34,461 bases of DNA from Desulfobacterium sp. (GTDB lineage Bacteria; Desulfobacterota; Desulfobacteria; Desulfobacterales; Desulfobacteraceae): assembly GCA_016342325.1 (NCBI GenBank), contig JAEINR010000066.1, positions 1 to 34,461 of the forward strand. Reading direction: 5' to 3'. Below the pieces are notes generated by a model that did not search any database, was not told where the DNA came from, and saw nothing but the letters and a program-made list of their open reading frames with translations. The translations under genes were made by a program, and so were the position numbers. Positions 6,665 to 13,885 of the stretch are shown here, one piece after another. Numbering within the stretch: position 1 is the first letter of the stretch; the number at the start of each line of letters is the position of its first letter.

Positions 6665-6692
6665 TAGTCGTTTTTAAGACGACTGGTCATAT
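6665..6692 (+). promoter_or_regulatory. Candidate TetR operator, copy 2, with inverted repeat
   Basis: AGACGACTGGTCATAT recurs at 6677-6692. Here it is also part of an inverted repeat, AGTCGT-N7-ACGACT, spanning about 6666-6684. The site sits 40 nt before the Fe-S gene start, a suitable place to block its promoter. Confidence 0.65.
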
Positions 6693-6731
6693 TGAATGGA
6701 TCGTTTATCGTATACATTAAAAGGAGGCTCC

Positions 6732-7712
6732 ATGTCAGAAAAAACCATGGACCCATCGATCTCAAGAAGATCTTTTCTGAAGCAAGGGGCGGCATCCGCC
6801 GTAACCATCGCTGCAACCGCCCTTCCCACCGTGGCAAGTGCCGGGGAAAGCCAACAGCTGGCCACCCTGATTGATATTGAAAAATGCGTGGGGTGCGGGG
6901 CCTGTGTCGAGGCCTGCAGGGAAAAGAACCAGGAGAACTATCCCCGGGTGAAAAAACCGTTTCCCAAGATGATTCCCAAGCGGGCAAAACCCGAGGATTG
7001 GTCGGACAAACAGGAGATCATCCATCGCCTGACCCCCTATAACTGGCTCTTTGTTCAAACGACCCGGGTCATGGTGGATGGCCGGGAGCGGGAGCTGAAC
7101 ATTCCCCGACGCTGTATGCACTGCATCAATCCCCCCTGTGTAAAGCTCTGCCCCTGGGGAGCCGCCAGGCAGTTTCCAAACGGCATATCACGGATCGATC
7201 CGGATATTTGCCTGGGGGGCTCCAAGTGCAAGGCGGTCTGTCCATGGAAGATTCCCCAGCGCCAGAGCGGCGTCGGCCTCTATCTTGATATCATGCCCTC
7301 CATGGCGGGCAACGGGGTGATGTACAAGTGCGACCGGTGCTACGACAGGATCGAAAAGGGTGGAGAGCCTGCCTGTATCGAGGCCTGTCCCGAGGGGGTT
7401 CAGACCCTGGGACCCAGGGATGAGATCATCAAATTGGCCCGGGAACGTGCAAGACAGATCAATGGATTTGTCTACGGCGATACGGAAAACGGCGGAACAA
7501 ACACCATTTATCTTTCACCGGTTCCCTTTGAAACCCTGAATAAAAGCATGGAACAGGGACCCGGTCGCCCGGACTTTGAACCTAAAAAGGATGCCATGGC
7601 CCATGGAAACAACCTGGTGACGGCCATGGCCATTGCGCCTTTTGCAGGAGCCATGGCGGCTTTGGGTAAATTCTACATGTTCACAAAAAAGAGTGATACA
7701 AAGGAGGGGTGA
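6732..7712 (+). CDS. Tat-exported 4Fe-4S ferredoxin-type electron-transfer subunit with C-terminal anchor
   Basis: 326 residues of the HybA/FdnH/DmsB-like family. A twin-arginine signal (S-R-R-S-F-L-K-Q-G) precedes a hydrophobic stretch, so it is exported to the periplasmic side. Cys groups follow: C-V-G-C-G-A-C-V-E-A-C; C-M-H-C-I-N-P-P-C-V-K-L-C-P; C-L-G-G-S-K-C-K-A-V-C-P; C-D-R-C with P-A-C-I-E-A-C-P. In the third group the second Cys is Gly, so one cluster may have non-Cys ligation or be [3Fe-4S]. A hydrophobic helix near 300-318 anchors the C-terminus. Start ATG 6732 has an AAGGAGG site; an in-frame start at 6696 would put a long tail before the Tat signal. The stop overlaps the next start (TGATG). 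No molybdopterin, hydrogenase or other catalytic subunit is nearby, so the electron donor is unknown. Confidence 0.9.
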   Translation: MSEKTMDPSISRRSFLKQGAASAVTIAATALPTVASAGESQQLATLIDIEKCVGCGACVEACREKNQENYPRVKKPFPKMIPKRAKPEDWSDKQEIIHRLTPYNWLFVQTTRVMVDGRERELNIPRRCMHCINPPCVKLCPWGAARQFPNGISRIDPDICLGGSKCKAVCPWKIPQRQSGVGLYLDIMPSMAGNGVMYKCDRCYDRIEKGGEPACIEACPEGVQTLGPRDEIIKLARERARQINGFVYGDTENGGTNTIYLSPVPFETLNKSMEQGPGRPDFEPKKDAMAHGNNLVTAMAIAPFAGAMAALGKFYMFTKKSDTKEG

Positions 7713-8185
7713 TGGGGGTAAAAAAGATCGTCTCAACCGTTTTGACTTTTCTTCCCGGCATCACCATAGCCATGCTGGCAGTCACGGGCTTTGCCCAGAT
7801 GCCCATCTTCAAGCGCTACTATATCGCCGACATTCCAGGGTTTGGATGGCTTGCAAAGTTCTATGTGACGCATTATATGCATTATCTTCTGGCCGTGGTG
7901 CTCCTAGCCTTTCTCGGCCACCGGAGCGTGTCCTGGTTTTTGGGAAGAAAAAGGGGGGCTGGAACCGTTTGGACGACGAAAATAAAGCGGTTGATCCTTG
8001 CAGGACTTGTGGCCACAGGGATGATGCTGGTGGTAAGAAATTTACCCGGGTACCACTTTTCACCCGGGGTGCTGGTGGCATTGGATCTTACCCACCTAGG
8101 ACTGACCGTTCTATTAATGGTGACCGGTGTGGTCAGTGTGGTTGTGTCCCGGATCATCCCGGATCAAAACAATAAAAGTGTTTAA
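7712..8185 (+). CDS. Cytochrome b-like integral membrane subunit (FdnI/HybB-like)
   Basis: 157 residues with four predicted membrane helices (near 8-28, 50-70, 90-108 and 120-145). His residues suited to heme b lie in helix 2 (V-T-H-Y-M-H-Y) and around helix 4 (Y-H-F, D-L-T-H-L-G-L-T), as in the gamma subunits of formate dehydrogenase-N and related enzymes. It would pass electrons between the exported Fe-S protein and the quinone pool or the cytoplasm. AAGGAGG lies 4 nt before ATG 7712, which overlaps the upstream stop. The heme assignment is inferred. Confidence 0.8.
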   Translation: MGVKKIVSTVLTFLPGITIAMLAVTGFAQMPIFKRYYIADIPGFGWLAKFYVTHYMHYLLAVVLLAFLGHRSVSWFLGRKRGAGTVWTTKIKRLILAGLVATGMMLVVRNLPGYHFSPGVLVALDLTHLGLTVLLMVTGVVSVVVSRIIPDQNNKSV

Positions 8186-8195
8186 GGAGGAAATG

Positions 8196-8369
8196 ATGAA
8201 GGCAATTCTGTTCTTTGTGGTGTTCGTGGGCATCTGGTTTATGCTCCAGGTATATGTGCTGCCAAAACTTGGGATCAGTACCTGAATGAGGGATGCCTGC
8301 CAGGTGGCAGACAAGAAAGGGAAAACCCCAAAAAAAGAGAATCCTTTTCCCATGGATAAGGGAGAGTGA
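8196..8369 (+). CDS. 57-residue single-span membrane protein with in-frame UGA, probable selenoprotein
   Basis: An ideal ribosome site (AAGGAGG, 5 nt spacer) precedes ATG 8196 (ATG 8193 is also possible). Residues 1-29 form one hydrophobic helix ending L-P-K-L-G-I-S-T. Codon 30 is TGA (8283-8285), and the frame continues M-R-D-A-C-Q-V-A-D-K-K-G-K and on to TGA 8367-8369. A hairpin with an AGGT loop starts 12 nt after the first TGA (loop after 16 nt). With Sec30 the motif is T-U-M-x3-C, a possible Sec/Cys redox pair at the membrane surface. The Lys-rich C-terminus suggests it faces the cytoplasm. It lies 10 nt after the cytochrome b-like gene, as the last gene of that operon. If TGA is a true stop, a 29-residue peptide and a second 27-codon ORF starting at TGAATG would result. 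I do not recognise a named family. Confidence 0.7.
8294..8313 (+). promoter_or_regulatory. Candidate bacterial SECIS hairpin of the small membrane protein
   Basis: After TGA 8283-8285, CTGCC (8297-8301) pairs perfectly with GGCAG (8306-8310) around the loop AGGT (8302-8305). TG/CA add outer pairs across one C-A mismatch. The loop starts 16 nt after the TGA, at the short end of the permitted SECIS spacing, and is identical to the loop of the hairpin at 2199-2218. Confidence 0.7.
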
Positions 8370-8402
8370 AACCCGTAACGTGTTGGGGCCTCCCCGGTGA
8401 CT

Positions 8403-8419
8403 CCCCCATATTTTGGGGG
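8403..8419. terminator. Hairpin between convergent operons
   Basis: CCCCCA (8403-8408), loop TATTT, TGGGGG (8414-8419). It lies between the stop of the small membrane protein (8369) and the stop of hdrB (8427), so it may end transcription from both sides. U tracts are weak. Confidence 0.5.
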
Positions 8420-8426
8420 GGCATTC

Positions 8427-9263
8427 TTAGAGGAGGCCTCGTTTCTTTAACAGGGGTCGGGGATCCACCAGGTGCTTTGGAAACCATCGCTTGGGATCGC
8501 TCGTTCCCAGGGCCAGGGAGAGCAACTCTGAAAAGTGAAGAATGGGAATGCGTTTAGGGAGGGTGCACCGTATCTCCAGGTTCAGGTGGCACATGGCACA
8601 GGCGGTTACCAGGCATTCGGCCTCCACATCCATGGCGCCTGAGACAATGCCGTTGACAACGGTGGTGGCAAGATCGGGTTTGGCAACCGAGAGAAAGGTG
8701 CCGCAGCACCGTGTGCCGTAGCCCCAGGAAAGGGCTTTTGCTCCCAGGCGTGTAAGGACGCTTTCCATCAGTCCATGGTAATTTGCCTCAAACCTCAGGT
8801 CCGGCGGCCTTGCCAGCATGCAGCCGTAGTAGGGCGCAAACCGGATGTTGTTCAGTCGGTTCTCCCCATTGTCAAGATAGCGGGAGAGGTCGATTCTGCT
8901 GAAGAGCTCAAAGAAATGGATGATCTCAAGGTCCGGGTCAAACTCGGTCTGCCAGCGTTGTTCATAGGCGGCCTGGGCGGCCTCGTCCCGGACAAGTGCC
9001 AGGTGGGCTTGCTTAAGCCGTAACAGGCAGCTGGGACAGGCAACAAGCAATGGTCTTCCCTTGGGGGCAAGGGAGAGGTTCCGCTGGGGCAGCAGGGCCG
9101 CAACCGTGGGATCAATGGCGTGGGCCGATGAGGAACCGCAGCAGTTCCAGTCCGGAAGTTCGATCAGTTCAACATGGACCGCCCTTGAAAATTCTATCAG
9201 GGAGAGGTTGTTCTCATGGCCCTGGGCCTTGAGGGAGCAGCCGGGGAAATAGGAGAGCTCCAT
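8427..9263 (-). CDS. hdrB: HdrB-like heterodisulfide reductase subunit (two CCG domains)
   Basis: 278 residues with two Cys-rich CCG domains: F-P-G-C ... N-C-C-G-S-S ... C-P-S-C, and Y-G-C ... R-C-C-G-T-F ... C-A-M-C. These domains bind the noncubane [4Fe-4S] cluster pair that reduces disulfides in HdrB and occur also in GlpC/DsrK-like subunits. The stop of hdrC lies 3 nt upstream, so the two are coupled. Sulfate reducers have no CoM/CoB, so the substrate is likely another disulfide or a DsrC-like protein. HdrA is not in the window. Confidence 0.9.
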   Translation of the reverse strand: MELSYFPGCSLKAQGHENNLSLIEFSRAVHVELIELPDWNCCGSSSAHAIDPTVAALLPQRNLSLAPKGRPLLVACPSCLLRLKQAHLALVRDEAAQAAYEQRWQTEFDPDLEIIHFFELFSRIDLSRYLDNGENRLNNIRFAPYYGCMLARPPDLRFEANYHGLMESVLTRLGAKALSWGYGTRCCGTFLSVAKPDLATTVVNGIVSGAMDVEAECLVTACAMCHLNLEIRCTLPKRIPILHFSELLSLALGTSDPKRWFPKHLVDPRPLLKKRGLL

Positions 9264-9266
9264 GGG

Positions 9267-9800
9267 TCATCCTTTGAAAACAGGGTCAAGGTGATGGATA
9301 TCGTCGATCTTTGAGGGGGTCAGATCGAGCTTGCGTTTTTTCAGCATCCTGAGACCCACCCCAAGATCGCTGAAAAGATCCAAGGTTTTGAGCTTGTATC
9401 GCATCATGATCTCAAGCTTGTGGGTGCGGCCGTAGCGTTCCACCGAATGGAGCACCTCCCTGTGGAATTCCAGGATATCCGGCTCTGCAATGGCGACGCC
9501 CCTTTCAAGGGCAAGATGGCGCAGGGCGTCCATCACGGCCGGGATGTCAATGGCCATGGGGCAGTTGATCGTACAGGTGTTGCATCCCACACAGATCCAG
9601 ATGGTGGCGGATTCAAGGGCCTGGGGGGCCATGCCCAGCTGGACAAGGCGGATGATCTGGTTGGGGGTGAAATCCATGGCACTTACAAAGGGGCAGCCAT
9701 TGCCGCAGCTTTTGCATTGAAGGCAGGCGGCAAAATCAGTCCTTGAACTCCTGTGAACCGTAGGAAACAGCGATTGGTCACAGGAGTCAAGGTCTATCAT
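9267..9800 (-). CDS. hdrC: HdrC-like ferredoxin subunit of heterodisulfide reductase
   Basis: 177 residues with two classical 4Fe-4S motifs, C-L-Q-C-K-S-C-G-N-G-C-P and C-V-G-C-N-T-C-T-I-N-C-P, followed by a helical C-terminus, the standard HdrC plan. It carries electrons to HdrB. The start at 9800 has a GAGGAA ribosome site and lies 2 nt after the nifS stop, placing hdrCB in the same transcript as the Fe-S assembly genes. Confidence 0.9.
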   Translation of the reverse strand: MIDLDSCDQSLFPTVHRSSRTDFAACLQCKSCGNGCPFVSAMDFTPNQIIRLVQLGMAPQALESATIWICVGCNTCTINCPMAIDIPAVMDALRHLALERGVAIAEPDILEFHREVLHSVERYGRTHKLEIMMRYKLKTLDLFSDLGVGLRMLKKRKLDLTPSKIDDIHHLDPVFKG

Positions 9801-9802
9801 GG

Positions 9803-10966
9803 TTATTCCTCTTGTTTCCAGAAGGGGGACATGTCCCTGAGCCGCTGGATCACCGGAGGGAGGGTCGTGACGATATGGTCCATATCCGCCTGGGTGTTGT
9901 CGCAGGAGAGGGAAAAACGAATGGTGCCATGGACCGATTCAAGGGGCACCTCCATGGCCATGAGCACATGGGAGGGGTCCAGGGACCCCGACGTACAGGC
10001 TGAACCCGAGGAGGCACAGATGCCGGCCTGATCCATGAGGAGCAGGATGGATTCCCCTTCCACCGCCGTAAAGCCGATGTTCAGGGTATTGGGGAGCCTG
10101 TTGCCTTTGTCGCCGTTGACCGTTGCCGCAGGAATCAGTTCAACCAGCCGGGTTTCCAGAAAATCCCTGAGCGCCCGTACCCGGGTGTCCATCTCTGTGA
10201 GATGTTCCGTTGCCAGCTCACACGCCCTGCCAAGGCCGATGATGGAGGCGGTGTTCTCTGTGCCTCCCCGTCGCCCGTTTTCCTGGTGGCCGCCGTTGAG
10301 AAACGATGAAAACTTCAGTCCCTTTTTAACGTACAGGGCTGCAACCCCCTTGGGCGCATGGATCTTGTGACCGGAAAGGGAGAGCATATCCACGGGGGCA
10401 TCCTTCACGTCAATGGGGACCTTGCCCACGGCCTGAACCGCATCCGTATGAAAGAGGATCCCCTTCTCTGCTGCCCGCTGGGCGATCTCCTTGATGGGAA
10501 AGATCACCCCGGTTTCGTTGTTGGCCCACATGAGCGAAACCAGGGCGGTATCGTCTGTCATACTTTCGTAGAGAAGCGCCATATCAAGCCGGCCTTTGTC
10601 GTCAACAGGAACAAAGGTCACCCGGTAGCCCTTTTTTTCAAGATCCTCCAGGGGATTCTTGATGGCCGGATGCTCCACCCCGGAGGTGATGATGTGCCGT
10701 TTTTCCGGGTTGGCGGCAAGGGCGGCATGGATGGCTGCATTGTCACTCTCCGTGCCGCAGCTTGTGAAAATAATTTCGTCGGGCGCAGCATTGATGAGCG
10801 CTGCCACCCGTTCCCTTGCCCGGGTGATCTCTCTGCCCACATTTCCCCCAAAGGAGTGCATGCTCGAGGGGTTACCATAGAGTTCGCTGAAATAGGGAAG
10901 CATCTCTTCAAGCACTTCCGGCGCAACCCTGGTGGTGGCATTGTTGTCCGTATAAACGATTTTCAT
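9803..10966 (-). CDS. nifS: Cysteine desulfurase (NifS/IscS type)
   Basis: 387-residue PLP enzyme that converts cysteine to alanine and supplies sulfur as persulfide for Fe-S clusters (and, in related enzymes, selenium from selenocysteine). Seen: Y-T-D-N-N-A-T-T at the N-terminus, the PLP lysine in S-L-S-G-H-K-I-H-A-P-K-G, and the catalytic Cys loop I-C-A-S-S-G-S-A-C-T-S-G-S. It follows nifU by 21 nt and is followed at once by hdrC. The NifS-like name reflects pairing with a NifU-type scaffold; no nitrogenase genes are present, so general Fe-S assembly is the likely job. Confidence 0.95.
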   Translation of the reverse strand: MKIVYTDNNATTRVAPEVLEEMLPYFSELYGNPSSMHSFGGNVGREITRARERVAALINAAPDEIIFTSCGTESDNAAIHAALAANPEKRHIITSGVEHPAIKNPLEDLEKKGYRVTFVPVDDKGRLDMALLYESMTDDTALVSLMWANNETGVIFPIKEIAQRAAEKGILFHTDAVQAVGKVPIDVKDAPVDMLSLSGHKIHAPKGVAALYVKKGLKFSSFLNGGHQENGRRGGTENTASIIGLGRACELATEHLTEMDTRVRALRDFLETRLVELIPAATVNGDKGNRLPNTLNIGFTAVEGESILLLMDQAGICASSGSACTSGSLDPSHVLMAMEVPLESVHGTIRFSLSCDNTQADMDHIVTTLPPVIQRLRDMSPFWKQEE

Positions 10967-10987
10967 ATGGGGTTCCCTTTCTTAAAA

Positions 10988-11551
10988 TCAGGCTTGTGTT
11001 TTCACAGAGTCCACTATCTCTTCGATTTTGTCAATACAGTTTCCGCATCCGCCGCCAGCCTTGAGGTAGGCGGTGACATCCTCCACCGAATCCAGATGGT
11101 TTTTCTTGACGGCATCAATGATTTCAAGGTCGGTGATATCAAAGCATTCACACACCATTGTGCCGGGTTTCTCCATGATCTGGATACCCTTGTAGGCGTT
11201 GATCGCATTTTTCAGGGCATTCTGCCCCATGACTGAGCAGTGCATCTTTGCCTTGGGAAGTCCGCCCAGGTAGTCTGCAATATCGTCATTGGTTAATTTT
11301 GCCGCTTCGGTCAGGGTCATGCCCTTGAGGATCTCGGTCAGGGCCGAAGAGGAGGCAACGGCACTGGCACAGCCAAAGGTCATGAAGGTTGCGTCCGTGA
11401 TCCGCTCGTTTTCGTTGATCTTCAGAAACAGCTTCAGGGCATCACCGCAGGACAGGGAACCGGTCTCTCCTACTGCATCAGGCGCTTCCATCTGTCCGAC
11501 ATTCCGAGGATTCAAAAAATGATCTTTTACCTTATCTGAATATTCCCACAT
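10988..11551 (-). CDS. nifU: NifU-like Fe-S scaffold with BFD-type [2Fe-2S] domain
   Basis: 187 residues. The IscU-like N-terminal domain has the three scaffold Cys (S-C-G-D, F-G-C-A-S, H-C-S-V-M-G) and the C-terminal domain is BFD-like (V-C-E-C-F-D-I-T ... G-G-C-G-N-C). The third, Nfu-type domain of full NifU is absent; this shorter form is common in anaerobes. It receives sulfur from NifS and passes clusters on, here perhaps to HdrC/HdrB encoded in the same operon. ATG 11551 has an AAGGAG site. A palindrome at 11611-11625 lies in its promoter region. Confidence 0.93.
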   Translation of the reverse strand: MWEYSDKVKDHFLNPRNVGQMEAPDAVGETGSLSCGDALKLFLKINENERITDATFMTFGCASAVASSSALTEILKGMTLTEAAKLTNDDIADYLGGLPKAKMHCSVMGQNALKNAINAYKGIQIMEKPGTMVCECFDITDLEIIDAVKKNHLDSVEDVTAYLKAGGGCGNCIDKIEEIVDSVKTQA

Positions 11552-11610
11552 GGTTTTTCTCCTTATATATCAAGATTCGCATCTATTGATCGCTTAGCTG
11601 GAAAATAACA

Positions 11611-11625
11611 TACCACATTGTGGCA
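11611..11625. promoter_or_regulatory. Palindrome in the nifU promoter region
   Basis: TACCACATTGTGGCA contains the perfect inverted repeat CCACA-T-TGTGG, 60 bp upstream of nifU. A near-identical element, TGCCACGTTGTGGCA, lies at 26148-26162 in the cooS/zinc-ribbon intergenic region, which suggests a shared regulator. Confidence 0.5.
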
Positions 11626-11683
11626 GATTGTCAACGGCATAACCATTGATTTTTTCCTGCACAGGGACACTTGTTTGGTGATC

Positions 11684-12514
11684 CTAACTTCCGTAGCTGT
11701 GAAGTCCGGGCAGGAGATTGACGCCAAAATAGGTGAAAATAACGGCGCCAAATCCCAGAATGGAGAGAAACGCGATTCTTTTTCCCTGCCAGCCACGCAT
11801 GAGCCGGGCATGGAGCAGGGTGGCATAGACAAACCAGGTGATCAGGGACCAGGTTTCCTTGGGATCCCAGCCCCAGTACCTGCCCCAGGCAGAGTTGGCC
11901 CAGACAGCTCCGGTGACGATGCCCATGGTGAGGAATAAAAATCCAAGCATCACCATCTGATGGATCAGTTCATCAATGGTGTCAAGTTTTGGAAGGGCAT
12001 GGATCAAGTTTCCCTTGCCGCCCCTCTCCTTGATTAAAAACATGATGCCAAAGGCAAAGGCCAGGGCAAAGGCCGCATACCCCACAAAGCAGGTCATCAC
12101 ATGCACCGACAGCCAGTTGCTTTTGAGGGCCGGCATGAGGGGCCTGATCTGAACGCCCATATCCGGTGACAGGGAGGCATAGGCCAGGCATAGGAACCCC
12201 ATGGGCAGGACAAAGGCCCCAAGGGTACGGTTTTTGTGCCTGTATTCGATGAACAGATAGATCACCACGATGGTCATGGCATAAAACACCAGGGACTCAT
12301 ACAGGTTAGAAAGGGGAATTCGGCCAAATCCAGCCCCATAGGATTCCACCCACCTGAGGATGAACCCTGCCAGGTTGCCCATGACGCCCAAAATGGTGGT
12401 CCACAGGGCAAGCTTCCCCGGTAATGGCTTTCGGAAAATCCATGCTGAAATGTAGAGAAACCCGGCCAGGCCGTAAACAAATGTTGTGATAGATAAAATC
12501 AGTGAAGAGTTCAT
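11684..12514 (-). CDS. ccsA: Cytochrome c assembly protein, CcsA/ResC type
   Basis: 276-residue polytopic membrane protein, heme-handling half of the System II cytochrome c synthase. The tryptophan-rich WWD signature W-G-R-Y-W-G-W-D-P-K-E-T-W-S-L is near 215-229, with conserved heme-ligating His residues on nearby helices (S-V-H-V-M-T; L-H-A-R-L; L-H-S-Y-G-S near the end). About eight hydrophobic segments are visible. Its ATG overlaps the stop of the ResB-like gene (ATGA), so the two halves are co-translated. Confidence 0.93.
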   Translation of the reverse strand: MNSSLILSITTFVYGLAGFLYISAWIFRKPLPGKLALWTTILGVMGNLAGFILRWVESYGAGFGRIPLSNLYESLVFYAMTIVVIYLFIEYRHKNRTLGAFVLPMGFLCLAYASLSPDMGVQIRPLMPALKSNWLSVHVMTCFVGYAAFALAFAFGIMFLIKERGGKGNLIHALPKLDTIDELIHQMVMLGFLFLTMGIVTGAVWANSAWGRYWGWDPKETWSLITWFVYATLLHARLMRGWQGKRIAFLSILGFGAVIFTYFGVNLLPGLHSYGS

Positions 12515-13872
12515 GAATATTCCTTTGGATTAAAAATTGCGGTCACCTCTTTGACCCTTTTTTTCATGCCGATTCTATTTCGGGTGGATGCCCCGGATAC
12601 GGTTACATGGGTGCCCGTGGGGGTCTCCTTAACCCCTATGACCATCTTTTGGTGGGACATGAAAAACGAGATGAAACACCCTGCAATCAGCATGATAAAC
12701 CCGGCATACACCAGCCAGACCCCGGGATCTTTTTTCACTGCAAGCCCTGTGTAAAATCTTTTTTCCTGCTGGGCCACACTGAGGATCCACGCTCCCTTTC
12801 GCATTTTGTCATAGGAGGGAAAGCGGGTGGGCAGTATCACTTCACTGGGTGCTGCGCCATCTTGACTGATCTCGCACACATAGGCCTGCCCCACCTCCTG
12901 GCCCATGAGGGTTTGGTTGTCTGCGACTTTCTTGAGGATCAACTCCCCGGAACCATCCGGGAAGGAGATGGGGGTGCCCCGGGTGAGCTCTTTTTGAACT
13001 TTTTCCCCGGTTGCCCGGTTGGTGAAGTTGAGCTTTTGGGTTTTGGCTTTCAGGCTGCCGTAGCTTGACTGATAGATGGTGTATCCCTTGTACTTCAGGG
13101 GATCATTCACAATGATATCTTTTTTTAAAACCGCGTTCCCCTTGTCCAGGATCACCAGGCTCGACCTGAATTCCTTGACGGAACCGGTCTTGTAGTAGGT
13201 GATATTAAACGCATCACATTGGATCTTAAAATCAAGGGGCACGGGGGCGCCGCTGTTTCTCAGGCGGATGGTCCCGGCAGATTCCCCCTCGGGAACGTTA
13301 ACATGGCCGTCAATGCCATATATTGAGCCCAGGAGTGCGCCAAACAGTAAGACGATGATACTCAAATGGATGCCGTAAAACCCGAGACGGGTCCAGGCCC
13401 CTTTTTCGGCAAATGCGGAAAATCCTTTCTCATCCTCTTGCACATGAATCTTTTTAAAGGTTTGTGAAAGGCTGTTTTCCACAACGGTTCGCAGGGCTCT
13501 GGCTGAGCGTTCGCAGTCAACCGCTCCATGGATGGAGAGCCGTTTAAATGCGGGTTTTCTTTTGAACACCATTTTAAGGGTGGGGGAGAGTCTGTTCAGG
13601 GAACAGGTCAGAATATTGATAGCCAATGTGAGGATCAGCAGTCTGTACCACCAGGAGTTGTACATGTTAAAGAGATCAAATACATTGAAGAACCTGAAAA
13701 AGGATTCTCCGTAGGTGTTGACATAATCCGCAGGGTGCTGGTTCTGGGGAATCAGGGTGCCGAAAATGGAGGTGAATGCCAGCAGTGTAAGCGTTGCCAC
13801 GGTCAGCTTGACAGATACGAATACGTCCCAGACGTGGCCGGCAAGGCCGCTGGGCCTTGAATTGGTTTTCAT
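12511..13872 (-). CDS. resB: Cytochrome c biogenesis protein, ResB/Ccs1 type
   Basis: 453 residues. Membrane helices lie near 18-38, 62-82, 155-178 and 388-410, with a large extracytoplasmic domain between the last two, the ResB/Ccs1 plan. With CcsA it exports heme, keeps it reduced and attaches it to CxxCH motifs of apocytochromes. ATG 13872 is preferred over an in-frame start nine codons earlier because GGAG sits correctly upstream of M-K-T-N-S. A TPR protein gene lies 13 nt upstream in the same direction. Confidence 0.92.
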   Translation of the reverse strand: MKTNSRPSGLAGHVWDVFVSVKLTVATLTLLAFTSIFGTLIPQNQHPADYVNTYGESFFRFFNVFDLFNMYNSWWYRLLILTLAINILTCSLNRLSPTLKMVFKRKPAFKRLSIHGAVDCERSARALRTVVENSLSQTFKKIHVQEDEKGFSAFAEKGAWTRLGFYGIHLSIIVLLFGALLGSIYGIDGHVNVPEGESAGTIRLRNSGAPVPLDFKIQCDAFNITYYKTGSVKEFRSSLVILDKGNAVLKKDIIVNDPLKYKGYTIYQSSYGSLKAKTQKLNFTNRATGEKVQKELTRGTPISFPDGSGELILKKVADNQTLMGQEVGQAYVCEISQDGAAPSEVILPTRFPSYDKMRKGAWILSVAQQEKRFYTGLAVKKDPGVWLVYAGFIMLIAGCFISFFMSHQKMVIGVKETPTGTHVTVSGASTRNRIGMKKRVKEVTAIFNPKEYS

Positions 13873-13885
13873 GGTTTCTCCTGTT

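Noticed and set aside
8286-8369. Separate 27-codon gene starting ATG after the TGA (TGAATG overlap)
   Set aside because: It has no ribosome site of its own and no fold. The UGA with an AGGT-loop hairpin explains the open frame better as read-through.
8427-9263. HdrB as a Sec-containing homologue
   Set aside because: All CCG-domain positions read as Cys and no internal TGA is present.
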